Assembly (NCBI RefSeq): GCF_015840915.1
Contig: NZ_CP060398.1
Coordinates: 2,480,001-2,544,000, forward strand
DNA: 64,000 nucleotides
Source of the DNA: Synechococcus sp. CBW1002
GTDB taxonomy: Bacteria; Cyanobacteriota; Cyanobacteriia; PCC-6307; Cyanobiaceae
Direction of reading: 5' to 3'
Position 1 is the stretch's first letter; each line of letters opens with the position of its first letter. Below are positions 23,404 to 32,446 of this stretch, in pieces. The notes beneath the pieces are model-generated. The model was given only the letters and a program-made list of their open reading frames with translations, was not told the origin of the DNA and ran no database searches. A program made the position numbers and the translations under genes.

Positions 23404-24888
23404 ATGACCACTCCACTTCGGCGACGGCAGGTACTCGGACTTGGGCTCGCCGGCCTCGGCACGGCCGTGGTCGGCCCACTTCTCTGGGACCGGCTGCAGC
23501 GCTCCGCCGCCCGGGCCCAGCCGGCCGGTGCGGCGCGGCTGGCCTCCCGTGGCGGCGTGGCCGATCTGGAGCTGGTGGCCCAGGCCACGCGGGGAAGCCT
23601 TCCGGGTGGCCCCGCCGAGCTGCTCACCTACAACGGCCGCTCACCCGGTCCGCTGCTGGAGGTGAACGCCGGCGATCGGGTGCGGCTGCGACTGCGCAAT
23701 GAACTCAAGCAACCCACCAATCTCCACTTCCACGGGCTCCACATCCCCCCCACCGGCACGGCCGACAACGTCTTCTTGAGCGTGCCGCCCGGTGGCTCCT
23801 TCGACTATGAGTTCACGCTCGCCAAAGACCACCCGGCCGGCCTGTTCTACGTCCACCCCCACCAGCACGGACTCTCGGCCGATCAGGTGTTTGGCGGCCT
23901 CAGCAGCGCCCTGGTGGTACGCGGCGATCTGGACAGGATTCCGGAAGTGGCGGCCGCCAAAGAAACCGTGCTGGTGCTCAAGGATTTCGCCAGCGCCTCC
24001 GGTCAGGAAGCCGCCATGGGCGTGGGGCGCATGCTCGGCCGGGAAGGCCCCCTGCTGACGGTCAACGGGGCGATCAACCCAGGCCTGGCAATTCCCAGCG
24101 GCGGCCTGCTGCGGCTGCGCCTGCTCAATGCCTCCAATGCACGGATGTACCGCCTGGCCCTCGAGGGCCACTCACTGGTTCTGATCGCCACCGATGGCGG
24201 CGCGATCGCCACCCCAGAGCCTCTCGATGAGCTGCTTCTGGCCCCCGGCGAGCGGGCCGATGTGCTGGTGCAAGGCAACCAGACCCCAGGCAGCTACAGG
24301 CTGCTCAACCTGCCCTACCAGCGCAGTGGCCACATGGGGATGGCCGCCGCTGAGGACGCTCCCCGGACCCTGGCCACCCTCAGCTACGCCGGAACGGTGC
24401 CACCACTACCTCTGCCGAAGGCCCTGATCCCTGTGCCGGCCCTGCCGAAGCCGGAGCGCACCCGCCGTTTCGTCATGGCCCATGCCATGGGAACGGGCAT
24501 GGGTGGGATGAAGCACGACATGGGCGCCATGGGCGGAGGCGGCATGGCCATGGGCGGCATGGGCATGGGATTTCAGATCAATGGCCAGGCCTTCGAACCC
24601 GATCGCATCGACACTCGGGTTGCCCTCGGGAGCACGGAAGACTGGCTGATCGTCAACGACGACGTGATGGATCACCCCTTCCACTTGCACGTCAATCCCT
24701 TCCAGGTGATCAGCCGCGCGGGTCGTCCTGAATCTCAGCGACGCTGGAAAGACACCGTGCTGGTGAAAGCGGGCGAAGAGGTGCGGATCCGCGTCACATT
24801 CAGGGATTTCCCGGGGCGCACCGTCTATCACTGTCACAACCTCGACCACGAGGATCTGGGGCTGATGGGGGTGCTGCAGATCGAGTAG
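23404..24888 (+). CDS. Multicopper oxidase, CueO/CopA type
   Basis: A 494-residue periplasmic oxidase that would turn Cu(I) into the less toxic Cu(II). A twin-arginine-like start (LRRRQVLGLGLAGLG) is followed by three cupredoxin domains. Copper ligands are visible: HFHGLHIPP, YVHPHQHG, HPFHLHVNPF and the T1/T3 block YHCHNLDHEDLGLMG. A Met-rich insertion (GTGMGGMKHDMGAMGGG) sits before the last domain, as in CueO, where it binds substrate Cu(I). All ligands are present. Confidence 0.92.
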   Translation: MTTPLRRRQVLGLGLAGLGTAVVGPLLWDRLQRSAARAQPAGAARLASRGGVADLELVAQATRGSLPGGPAELLTYNGRSPGPLLEVNAGDRVRLRLRNELKQPTNLHFHGLHIPPTGTADNVFLSVPPGGSFDYEFTLAKDHPAGLFYVHPHQHGLSADQVFGGLSSALVVRGDLDRIPEVAAAKETVLVLKDFASASGQEAAMGVGRMLGREGPLLTVNGAINPGLAIPSGGLLRLRLLNASNARMYRLALEGHSLVLIATDGGAIATPEPLDELLLAPGERADVLVQGNQTPGSYRLLNLPYQRSGHMGMAAAEDAPRTLATLSYAGTVPPLPLPKALIPVPALPKPERTRRFVMAHAMGTGMGGMKHDMGAMGGGGMAMGGMGMGFQINGQAFEPDRIDTRVALGSTEDWLIVNDDVMDHPFHLHVNPFQVISRAGRPESQRRWKDTVLVKAGEEVRIRVTFRDFPGRTVYHCHNLDHEDLGLMGVLQIE

Positions 24889-24961
24889 TGGATGGTCTGA
24901 CGCTGCCCATGATGATCACGCCCATAGCCGCCAAAGACACAGGACTCGAATTGATCCGTGA

Positions 24962-25372
24962 ATGCGCCACGTCCTGACCCTCTCGCTGGCCTGCTGCTGG
25001 CTGACAGCTCCGGTGATGGCGGCTGAAGTGGAGGCGTGCCGGAACCTGCTGGAGCAACGCAATGCCCTGGCCGAGCAGGCCATGAAGGCCGAAATCGCCC
25101 TGGTTCGCACCACCCGCGAACGGATCTGCCCTGTCCTCAGCCAGCAGGCCGATGGGGCCAATGCCAACGACCACAACGAGACGACCATCGACTACCAGGC
25201 CCTGATCGAGTGCCGCCGCAAGGCGGAAGAACAGCTGCTGCGCAGCCGGCGGGTTTTCTACGTCAACATCCAGCAGTTCAGGTTCTACACGGCGGCTGGA
25301 GCCAAGCTGGCCCGGCAAGCCGATGGGCTGATGCAGCAGATGCAGGATCAGGAGTGTCCCCAGCTGCGTTGA
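24962..25372 (+). CDS. Secreted hypothetical protein, helical with four cysteines
   Basis: A 136-residue protein with signal peptide (LTLSLACCWLTAPVMAA). The mature part is helical with cysteines at ACRNLL, RICPVL, ECRRKAEE and QECPQLR, probably two disulfides. It lies downstream of the copper oxidase, ahead of the second MerR regulon. Family unknown. Confidence 0.6.
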   Translation: MRHVLTLSLACCWLTAPVMAAEVEACRNLLEQRNALAEQAMKAEIALVRTTRERICPVLSQQADGANANDHNETTIDYQALIECRRKAEEQLLRSRRVFYVNIQQFRFYTAAGAKLARQADGLMQQMQDQECPQLR

Positions 25373-25408
25373 TCAACAGCCTGCGGGCACTAGGTGCCGC
25401 CAAGACCC

Positions 25409-25438
25409 TTGACCCTGAAGTGACTACAGGCTGTTTGC
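25409..25438 (+). promoter_or_regulatory. CadR/PbrR-type promoter of the cation ATPase
   Basis: TTGACC (25409-25414), dyad CCTGAAG-TGA-CTACAGG (25414-25430) and a weak -10. Nearly the same as the site at 28169. Confidence 0.75.
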
Positions 25439-25459
25439 TGGGGTCTGGATGACAGGACC

Positions 25460-27673
25460 ATGGCGGAACATTGCTGCAGCAGTAGAACCAGCGGGCAGAA
25501 GGCCGGAGCCACCACGGCGCCGCAGCCGGAGCCGGCAAGCGGCAGAGAAGCGCTGTTTCGGATCAGCGCGATGGATTGCGCCACGGAGGAAGGCGAGATC
25601 CGGCATGCCCTCTCAGGTGTTGACGGCATCCGCAGCCTGCGGTTCCTGCTGGCCGAGCGCGTTCTGGCGATCGATGCCGAAGCAGCAGCGCTCAACTCCG
25701 CCCTTGCCGCAATCCGCCGGCTGGGATTCACCCCGGAGCCGATCAGCCCCGATCAGCGGCCGTCCGCCGCCCAGACCCGCGCCGAACGGCGCCTTGAACG
25801 GCTCCGCCTGGCGGGCTCCCTGGCGCTGGCGATCACAGCGGAGCTGCTGCATCTGGTCGTTCCCGCCTTCCCGGGTCATGAGCTGCTTGAGATCGGGATC
25901 GCCATCGCCGCCATCGCCCTGGCGGGCTTCTCCGTGTTTCGCAAGGGCCTCGCGGCCCTGCGCCAGGGCCGGCTCAACATCAATGCGCTGATGAGCGTGG
26001 CGGTCACGGGCGCCTTCCTGATCGGCCGCTTCCCGGAAGCCGCCATGGTGATGGCGCTCTATGCCGTGGCCGAGGCGATCGAAGCGCGGGCGGTGCAGCG
26101 GGCCCGCCAGGCGATCACCAGCCTGATGGCCCTGGCTCCCGACGAGGCGGAGATCCGCCAGAGCGATGGCCGCTGGCAACGCGTCTCCGCCAGTGCTGTG
26201 GCCATCGGAGATGTGGTGCGTGTCCGCCCGGGCGAGCGCCTGCCGCTTGATGGCACGGTGCTTTCCGGCGAGAGTGCGATCAACCAGGCCCCGATCACCG
26301 GCGAAAGCCTGCCGGTCGACAAAGGCCCTGGTGATGAAGTGTTTGCGGGCACGATCAACCAGGGCGGCGCCCTGGAGATCCAGGTGACGGCACCTGCCTC
26401 GCTGAGCACCCTGGCGCGCATCATCCAGGCCGTGGAGGAAGCCCAGGCCTCCCGTGCTCCGATCCAGCGCTTCGTCGATCGCTTCGCGGCCCGCTACACC
26501 CCGGCGGTGTTCGTGGTGGCACTGGCTGTTGCCCTGCTGGCGCCGCCCTTGCTGGGGTTCACCCCCCTGCAGGCCATCTACAAGGCACTGGTGCTGCTGG
26601 TGATCGCCTGCCCCTGCGCGCTGGTGATCGCCACACCGGTCACGGTGGTGAGCGGCCTGGCCACCGCCGCCCGTCGCGGCATCATCATCAAAGGCGGCCT
26701 CTACATCGAGGAGGCCCGCAAGATCAAGGTGCTGGCGCTCGACAAGACCGGCACGATCACCCTGGGCCAGCCCCAGCTGGTGGCCTTTTCCCCTCAGCAA
26801 GAAACGGCAGACGCTGGCGTTCTCAAACAGTGGGCTAGCAGCCTGGCGGAGCGCTCCGACCATCCCGTGTCGCGGGCCATGGCCGCAGGCCTTGATGGCG
26901 AGCGGCTGGCCGTGGAGGCCTTCGAGGCCCTCCCCGGAAGGGGGGTGCGCGGCGTGATTGCGGGGCGGCCGCTGATGCTGGCCAACCACCGCTGGATCGA
27001 GGAGCTGGGGCTCTGCTCCAGCTCACTGGAAGCATCGATGCAGGTCCACGAGCGCCAAGGTCGCTCGCTCAGCCTGCTCGCGGATGACAGCGGCGTACTC
27101 GCCTTGATCGCTGTTGCCGACACCGTTCGGCCCAGCTCCGCGGCCGCCATGGCGGCCCTGAGAGCCCTGGGCGTCAAACCGGTGATGCTCACGGGTGACA
27201 ACGCAGCCACCGCCGGCGCGATTGCGGCCCTGGCCGGCATCGAGCAGGTGAAAAGCAACCTGTTGCCCCAGGACAAGCTCGATGCGGTGGCCGCTCTGCA
27301 GGCCCGCTACGGATTCACGGCCATGGTCGGCGATGGCATCAACGATGCGCCGGCCCTGGCCCAGGCTGACATCGGTTTTGCGATGGGGGCCGCGGGCACC
27401 CAAATCGCCATCGAAGCGGCCGATGTGGTGATCATGAACGACGATCTGATGCGTGTACCGGAAACGATCGCCCTCTCGCGCCGCACCTTCTCCATCCTGC
27501 GCCAGAACATTGGCCTGGCGCTGGGAATCAAGGCCCTGTTTCTGGTGCTAACCGTGGCCGGGAACGCCACGATGTGGATGGCGGTCTTCGCGGACATGGG
27601 CACCAGCTTGATCGTGATCGCCAATGGCCTGCGGCTGCTCCGCACTCCCACGCTTGGCAATATCAGGGGCTGA
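25460..27673 (+). CDS. Zn/Cd/Pb-exporting P1B-type ATPase
   Basis: A 737-residue ATPase. The N-terminus has MAEHCCSS and an HMA-like fold with MDCATEEGEIR, which keeps only the first Cys of the usual CxxC pair, a form seen in some ZntA/CadA enzymes. The core has ACPCALVIATP, GESLPVDKG, DKTGTITLGQP, SDHPVSRAM and GDGINDAPALA. It is faced by a CadR/PbrR-type regulator and preceded by its operator, so divalent Cd/Zn/Pb export is likely. Confidence 0.88.
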   Translation: MAEHCCSSRTSGQKAGATTAPQPEPASGREALFRISAMDCATEEGEIRHALSGVDGIRSLRFLLAERVLAIDAEAAALNSALAAIRRLGFTPEPISPDQRPSAAQTRAERRLERLRLAGSLALAITAELLHLVVPAFPGHELLEIGIAIAAIALAGFSVFRKGLAALRQGRLNINALMSVAVTGAFLIGRFPEAAMVMALYAVAEAIEARAVQRARQAITSLMALAPDEAEIRQSDGRWQRVSASAVAIGDVVRVRPGERLPLDGTVLSGESAINQAPITGESLPVDKGPGDEVFAGTINQGGALEIQVTAPASLSTLARIIQAVEEAQASRAPIQRFVDRFAARYTPAVFVVALAVALLAPPLLGFTPLQAIYKALVLLVIACPCALVIATPVTVVSGLATAARRGIIIKGGLYIEEARKIKVLALDKTGTITLGQPQLVAFSPQQETADAGVLKQWASSLAERSDHPVSRAMAAGLDGERLAVEAFEALPGRGVRGVIAGRPLMLANHRWIEELGLCSSSLEASMQVHERQGRSLSLLADDSGVLALIAVADTVRPSSAAAMAALRALGVKPVMLTGDNAATAGAIAALAGIEQVKSNLLPQDKLDAVAALQARYGFTAMVGDGINDAPALAQADIGFAMGAAGTQIAIEAADVVIMNDDLMRVPETIALSRRTFSILRQNIGLALGIKALFLVLTVAGNATMWMAVFADMGTSLIVIANGLRLLRTPTLGNIRG

Positions 27674-27689
27674 GCCTGGTCGGAAATGA

Positions 27690-28106
27690 TCAGATCTGAG
27701 CCTTGTCGATTCGTGCCGAACGGTTCAATTCCATGAGGATGCCGCAGGTCTTCACCTCATCCGGTTGCTGACAAAGCCCTCTGAGCTGCCGTAGCTGATC
27801 CTGGAGTTTGTGCAACTCATTCACGCGGGCATCGACCTCGGCGATCTTCTCGTCCAGCAGGGCATTCACCGTCAGACAGCTTCCGGACGGTGTGTCGAGC
27901 ACCCCGATCAGGATGCGGACCTCCTCCAGGCTCATGTCCAGGCTGCGGCAGTAGCGGATGAAGCGCAACTGCTCCACATGCTGCGGAGAATAGAGGCGAT
28001 AGTTGCCATCCGTGCGCTGCGGCACCGGCAACAAGTGCTCGCGTTCGTAATAGCGGATGGTTTCGATCGTCACTCCGGTAGACCGTGCCAACTCGCCAAT
28101 CTGCAT
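27690..28106 (-). CDS. CadR/PbrR-type MerR-family regulator
   Basis: A 138-residue regulator: MQIGELARSTGVTIETIRYY winged helix, then the metal-sensing part with GSCLTVNALLDEKI, LRGLCQQP and TCGILMEL. These cysteines align with the Cd(II)/Pb(II) ligands of CadR/PbrR. It lies between two promoters with the same CCTGAAG dyad (25409 and 28169) and probably controls both. Confidence 0.9.
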   Translation of the reverse strand: MQIGELARSTGVTIETIRYYEREHLLPVPQRTDGNYRLYSPQHVEQLRFIRYCRSLDMSLEEVRILIGVLDTPSGSCLTVNALLDEKIAEVDARVNELHKLQDQLRQLRGLCQQPDEVKTCGILMELNRSARIDKAQI

Positions 28107-28168
28107 GGATTCATCCCCTTGGGTAGGTAAGTCGGGCGGACAAGCCTCCCTGGCGCAACGCTAGGCTC

Positions 28169-28199
28169 TTGACCCTGAAGCCACTTCAGGCTTTTCAAT
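28169..28199 (+). promoter_or_regulatory. CadR/PbrR-type promoter of the VKOR-thioredoxin gene
   Basis: TTGACC (28169-28174), dyad CCTGAAG-CCA-CTTCAGG and -10-like TTCAAT (28194-28199), which overlaps the first ATG of the frame behind it. Confidence 0.75.
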
Positions 28200-28227
28200 G
28201 GCCGTATCTCAGCCGTTCTCTCCCCCT

Positions 28228-29151
28228 GTGAGCAGCGCTACGCGAACCAAGCCTCTCTCCAGCCGTCGGGTCGGCCAGGAGCCAGGCCGGCCCTGGGTGC
28301 GCCTCACCATGGCCGTGCTCGCCACGATCGGCATGATCGATACCGGCTCGATCACCGCCAAGCGCTGGGGTTGGATCGGCAGCCTGTCCTGTCCGGGCGG
28401 TAGCGATGGCTGCGACAAGGTGCTCGGCAGCGCCTGGGGCACGCTGCTGGGCCAGCCACTTTCTCTCTTTGGGTTCCTGGCCTACGCCACGGTGCTCCTG
28501 CTGGCCCTGATGCCGTTGCTGCGAGGAGGTCTGCGCGCCCCAGCCTCGGAGGGCAATCGCTGGGCTCTGTTCCTCGTCAGCTGCGGCATGGCCGTCTTCA
28601 GTTTGGTGCTGATGGGGCTCCTGGTCTTCGAGATCAAGGCCTTCTGCACCTTCTGTGTGGTCTCAGCCGCCCTCAGCCTCGCGCTGTTCCTGTTGAGTCT
28701 TGTTGGAGGTGGCTGGATCGACCGCAGCCAACTGATCTTTCGCGGAGTGATGACAGTCCTTCTTGTTGGTCTGCTGGGGCTGGGCTGGGCAGCATCGGCG
28801 GACCAGCCTGTCGCCCAAAGCGGACGGGCGGCTCCAGCTGTCATCAGCGCCAGTTCGCCGGCCAAGATTGCCCTGGCGGAGCATCTGAGCAGCGTCGGCG
28901 CCCGGGTGTTCACGGCGTACTGGTGCCCCCACTGCCATGACCAGAAGGAGGCCTTCGGCAAGGAGGCCGCCGCCAAGCTCCAGGTGATCGAATGCGCCGA
29001 AGACGGCGCCAACAGCCAGGCGCAGCTGTGCAAGCAGCAGGGGGTTCAGGGCTATCCCAGCTGGCAGATCAAGGGCGTCGTGGATTCGGGCGTCAAGCCG
29101 CTGAAAACTCTCGCTGATCTCAGTGGCTACACAGGTCCTCGCGACTTCTGA
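28228..29151 (+). CDS. VKOR-thioredoxin fusion, disulfide-forming membrane protein
   Basis: About 307 residues. A four-helix VKOR domain (GSLSCPGGSDGCDKVL, EIKAFCTFCVVSA) is fused to a periplasmic thioredoxin-like domain with YWCPHCHDQ. It takes electrons from new disulfides and passes them to quinone, as known for cyanobacterial VKORs. The frame opens at ATG 28198, but that ATG overlaps the -10 element, so the start must lie downstream; GTG 28228 is chosen and ATG 28309 is possible. Control by a Cd/Pb-type regulator is unusual and points to thiol protection. Confidence 0.85.
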   Translation: MSSATRTKPLSSRRVGQEPGRPWVRLTMAVLATIGMIDTGSITAKRWGWIGSLSCPGGSDGCDKVLGSAWGTLLGQPLSLFGFLAYATVLLLALMPLLRGGLRAPASEGNRWALFLVSCGMAVFSLVLMGLLVFEIKAFCTFCVVSAALSLALFLLSLVGGGWIDRSQLIFRGVMTVLLVGLLGLGWAASADQPVAQSGRAAPAVISASSPAKIALAEHLSSVGARVFTAYWCPHCHDQKEAFGKEAAAKLQVIECAEDGANSQAQLCKQQGVQGYPSWQIKGVVDSGVKPLKTLADLSGYTGPRDF

Positions 29152-29183
29152 GCTAGCGGTGATCCCTTCCCCAGGGTGGGCTC

Positions 29184-30563
29184 ATGCCGGCGATGCCCCA
29201 GCAGGATCGCAGCCACCCTCGCCTTACCCTCCAACTCCGCTGGCGTCGCTTCATGCCTGATGCACCGCTGGACATGGCCGCGCGCACCAATGCCCAGACG
29301 GTGGAGGTGCCTGCCGGCCTGGGCATGCTGCGCACCTTCATGCGGGTGCTGGGCCCCGGCTATCTGGTGGCCGTGGGCTACATGGATCCGGGCAATTGGG
29401 CCACGGATCTGGCGGCCGGCTCCCAGTTCGGGTACCGCCTGCTCTGGGTGATCGGGCTCTCCAGCCTGATGGCGATGGTGCTCCAGTCGCTCTGCTGCCG
29501 GTTGGGTATCGCCACAAGGCTGGACTTGGCCCAGGCCTGCAGCCGTCTGCTGCCGCGGTTCTGGCGGATCCCCCTCTGGCTGCTGGCCGAAGTGGCGATC
29601 ATTGCCTGCGACCTGGCCGAGCTGGTAGGCAGCGCCATTGCCCTGCAGCTGCTCTTCGGTCTTCCATTGCCCTGGGGGGTGGGCCTCACGGCCGCCGACA
29701 CCCTGTTGCTGCTGGCACTGCAGCGCTTCGGGATCCGGCGGCTGGAGGCCCTGGTGATCGCCCTGGTCGCCCTGGTCGGGGGTTGCTTCGCGGTGGAAAT
29801 GTTCTTGCTGCAGCCCAACTGGGGCCAGGTGGGCCAGGGCTTCCTTCCCCAGGCCGCCAGCCTTAGGGACGGGCAGCAGCTGTTTCTGGCGGCCGGCATT
29901 CTCGGTGCCACGGTGATGCCCCACAACCTCTACCTCCATTCCTCGCTGGTGCAGACCCGCCTCTGGGCGGAGGGCCAGGGGACGAGGCGCAGGGCCCTGG
30001 CTTTCAGCACCTGGGACACCCTGATCGCCCTCAGCCTTGCCTTTCTGATCAATGTCTCGATCCTGGTGCTCGCCGCCGGCAGCTTCTACGGACGGCTACC
30101 GCAGCCGGTGACGGACCTGAGCGAGGCCTACCGGCTGCTGACGCCGATGCTGGGCACCTCTCTCGCCAGCGTGCTGTTCGGGGTGGCCCTGCTGGCGGCG
30201 GGACAGAGCTCGACGCTCACCGCCACCATGGCCGGCCAGATCGTGATGGAGGGGTTCCTGCAGATCCGGCTGCCGGACTGGAAGCGGCGGCTGCTCACCC
30301 GCGGCCTCGCCCTGATCCCGGCGATGGCCACGGTGATCCTGTTCGGCGAGCGAGCCACCACGAATCTGCTGGTGCTGAGCCAGGTGGTGCTTTCGCTGCA
30401 GTTGCCCTTCGCGGTGATCCCGCTGGTGTGGTTCTGCGGCCGCCAGGGCCTGATGGGCGATCTGAAAGCACCGCTCTGGCTGCAGGCCGCGGGCTGGATC
30501 TGCGCCAGCGTGATTGTGCTGATCAACCTCTCGATGCTGAGCGCGGTGCTGCGGGGCGTCTGA
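29184..30563 (+). CDS. mntH: Nramp-family divalent metal transporter
   Basis: A 459-residue transporter with about eleven helices. The TM1 motif GYMDPGNWATDLAAG and the TM6 motif MPHNLYLHSS carry the metal-site Asp, Asn and Met of Nramp proteins, so proton-coupled Mn(II) (or Fe/Cd) uptake is likely. It follows the VKOR gene by 32 bases and may be co-transcribed, which would put Mn uptake under the Cd/Pb-type promoter. A start at 29253 is also possible. Confidence 0.88.
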   Translation: MPAMPQQDRSHPRLTLQLRWRRFMPDAPLDMAARTNAQTVEVPAGLGMLRTFMRVLGPGYLVAVGYMDPGNWATDLAAGSQFGYRLLWVIGLSSLMAMVLQSLCCRLGIATRLDLAQACSRLLPRFWRIPLWLLAEVAIIACDLAELVGSAIALQLLFGLPLPWGVGLTAADTLLLLALQRFGIRRLEALVIALVALVGGCFAVEMFLLQPNWGQVGQGFLPQAASLRDGQQLFLAAGILGATVMPHNLYLHSSLVQTRLWAEGQGTRRRALAFSTWDTLIALSLAFLINVSILVLAAGSFYGRLPQPVTDLSEAYRLLTPMLGTSLASVLFGVALLAAGQSSTLTATMAGQIVMEGFLQIRLPDWKRRLLTRGLALIPAMATVILFGERATTNLLVLSQVVLSLQLPFAVIPLVWFCGRQGLMGDLKAPLWLQAAGWICASVIVLINLSMLSAVLRGV

Positions 30564-30585
30564 ACCGTTGACAACGGCAGCCTCT

Positions 30586-30873
30586 TTAGTCCCATGACGA
30601 GCAAAAAACACTGGGACACGATCTGAGCATCCAAGGCCACTGAGTCGTTGAGCTGATGCCAGAGGCACCACGGTGACCAAGCGACTGGATGCCTGGAGCA
30701 TTTCCCACCACAAGCTGCAGCAAACCGCGCTCCAATCCCACGAGTGCGGAGACACCGATCAGGGGCAACACGCCCCAGGGGAAGCGCAGCAGCAGGGTCA
30801 GCGACATGAAGATCAGGAAGACTGCAAGGGCATCGAGCTGGCCAGTGTTTTCCCCATTTGGGCCTGCTCTGAT
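30586..30873 (-). pseudogene. Remnant of a chromate-transporter-like (ChrA) C-terminus
   Basis: The minus frame reads GENTGQLDALAVFLIFMSLT and LLLRFPWGVLPLIGVSALVG, which resembles the last two helices of ChrA. No upstream part exists; the DUF924 gene takes over on the other strand. Family call is tentative. Confidence 0.4.
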
Positions 30874-31431
30874 GGCTGGTCAGCGACACCAGGTCAGCGA
30901 GGTGCTGGACTTCTGGTTCGTGCAAAGCCGGCTGCGCCAGTGGTTCGCCAAGGACCCGGCCTTTGATGCCCTCCTGCGGGAACGATTCCTGGGCCTGACA
31001 CGGCGGGCGATCGCCGGTGAGCTCGATGCCTGGAATGAAGAGCCGTCCCGAGGCCTGGCGCTGGTGCTGCTGCTGGATCAGTTCCCGCGCCAGTTCTGGC
31101 GCGACACCGCCATGGCCTTCGCGGGCGATCTCCAGGCCCTGGCGCTGAGCCTGATGGCTGTGGAGCGCGGCCGGCTGGAGGCCGAAGACGAGCAGGCAAG
31201 GCGGCAGTTCTGGCTGATGCCGCTGATGCATTCGGAAGACCTGGCAGAGCAGGAGGCGGCACCTGCCGCTGTTCGAGCGGTTCAGCGATCCCCGCACCGC
31301 CGACTTCGCCCGCCAGCACCGGGATGTGATCGCCCGCTTTGGCCGCTTCCCCCACCGCAATGCTGCTCTGGGGCGGGTGTCGAGCGCGGAGGAGCTGGCC
31401 TTCCTGCAGACGCCGGGCTCCCGCTTCTGAA
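30872..31431 (+). pseudogene. DUF924 protein with a frameshift
   Basis: The frame from ATG 30872 reads EVLDFWFVQSRLRQWFAKD, ALVLLLDQFPRQFWRDTA and MPLMHSEDLAEQE, clear DUF924. After AEQEA a shift of one base is needed to recover LPLFERFSDPRTADFARQH, DVIARFGRFPHRN and the proper end FLQTPGSRF at 31431. Repairing the shift gives the usual length of about 185 residues. Confidence 0.75.
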
Positions 31432-31436
31432 CCGGC

Positions 31437-31721
31437 TCAGCGTTCAGCCGGGGAAGGCGGTGGCAGCCACTGGGGCGCGCAAGGCTGCCAGCCCTGCTGG
31501 CGCTTCTGGGCCCAGAGCTTGATCGCCTGCTCTCGCGTCAGCTCCCTGCGCTTTTTGAGCAGCGGCGGCTCACCGCCGGTCATCACCTCCCCGAAGGTCA
31601 CCTCCAGGCTCTGACTCCAGCGGTCGTAACGCATTGGCCTGAAGTGCAGCACCTGGCGACCGTCGCTCAGCCAGCCTTCCTGGGGCGAGAGCGGCGGTCG
31701 CTTCCGGTCACCGACGTGCAT
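31437..31721 (-). CDS. DUF1651 protein, copy 2
   Basis: A 94-residue DUF1651 protein (GWLSDGRQVLHFRPMRYDRW, LTREQAIKLWAQKR). Closely related to 3538-3813, with the same Cys-rich gene just upstream (7 bases here). Confidence 0.88.
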   Translation of the reverse strand: MHVGDRKRPPLSPQEGWLSDGRQVLHFRPMRYDRWSQSLEVTFGEVMTGGEPPLLKKRRELTREQAIKLWAQKRQQGWQPCAPQWLPPPSPAER

Positions 31722-31728
31722 GGGCCGC

Positions 31729-32013
31729 TCAGGCCACCTCCGGCGCCCAGCCCTGGCTCCGGGTCATGTCGTCGGTCCAGCCCTGACAGCGGCTGGTGAG
31801 GTGCTCACCATGGGCGATCAGACCCTGATGCAGCTGGCAAGTGAGCACCGGGATGCAGTTCACTCCCGCGTGGTGGCGAAACCAGTGGCAGGTCATGCAG
31901 ACCTTGCGGCTGCGGGTTTTGAGCAGCACCTCGCTGTCGAGGTAGGGCCACTCCTCGATCGGGGCTTCAAGCCTGGCTGCCAGGGCTGCCGGCCGGGACA
32001 AGGAGACGCCCAT
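31729..32013 (-). CDS. Cys/His-rich small protein, copy 2
   Basis: A 94-residue protein with VCMTCHWFRHHAGVNC, VLTCQLHQGLIAHGEH and RCQGWTDDM, as in copy 1 at 3824-4111. The Cys/His set suggests a zinc site. A perfect LexA box lies 16 bases ahead of its ATG, so the pair with DUF1651 is probably an SOS-induced operon. Confidence 0.8.
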   Translation of the reverse strand: MGVSLSRPAALAARLEAPIEEWPYLDSEVLLKTRSRKVCMTCHWFRHHAGVNCIPVLTCQLHQGLIAHGEHLTSRCQGWTDDMTRSQGWAPEVA

Positions 32014-32028
32014 GAACCACTCAAGATG

Positions 32029-32042
32029 CGTACACCTGTACT
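32029..32042. promoter_or_regulatory. Cyanobacterial LexA box
   Basis: The coding strand reads AGTACAGGTGTACG, a full match to RGTACNNNDGTWCB. It lies 16 bases upstream of the Cys-rich gene start. Confidence 0.7.
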
Positions 32043-32068
32043 AGCGCGGTTGTCTTGGTCTGGCTTGC

Positions 32069-32446
32069 TCAGCTCGTCCGCTTCAGGGGCAGGATGCGCA
32101 CCCGCCGCCGGCGTTCATCGGCGACCACCAGCGCCCCTTGCTCGATCTCGGCGCCATAGGTCTTGAGCAGTGACAGCACCAGCGTGCCGATCGCCTCGGG
32201 CAGGACATTCAAGCAGCGCACCTGAAGCACGCTCGGCCCATCGGCACCGCTGAGGGCCAGCATCGTGCCGAAGTCCAGGTCGTGCGTGAAGACGGCGTAG
32301 CTGTTGGCGATCGCCCACTGCATCAGGACCGTATCCGGTGCCCTTGGATCGCCCACCTCCGACCAGTGCACGGCTTCATGACCTGCGGCCCGCAACAGGG
32401 GGATCCATTCGGTCGAGAGGTTCATGTCGACCAGGAGCCTGGCCAT
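32069..32446 (-). CDS. DUF5615 PIN-like toxin
   Basis: A 125-residue protein with MARLLVDMNLSTEWIPLL, GDPRAPDTVLMQWA and FTHDLDFGTMLALSG. D7, D34-type and HDxDF acids are the PIN-like DUF5615 signature, so an RNase toxin is likely. It begins in the stop of the DUF433 gene (TGATG). Confidence 0.85.
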   Translation of the reverse strand: MARLLVDMNLSTEWIPLLRAAGHEAVHWSEVGDPRAPDTVLMQWAIANSYAVFTHDLDFGTMLALSGADGPSVLQVRCLNVLPEAIGTLVLSLLKTYGAEIEQGALVVADERRRRVRILPLKRTS

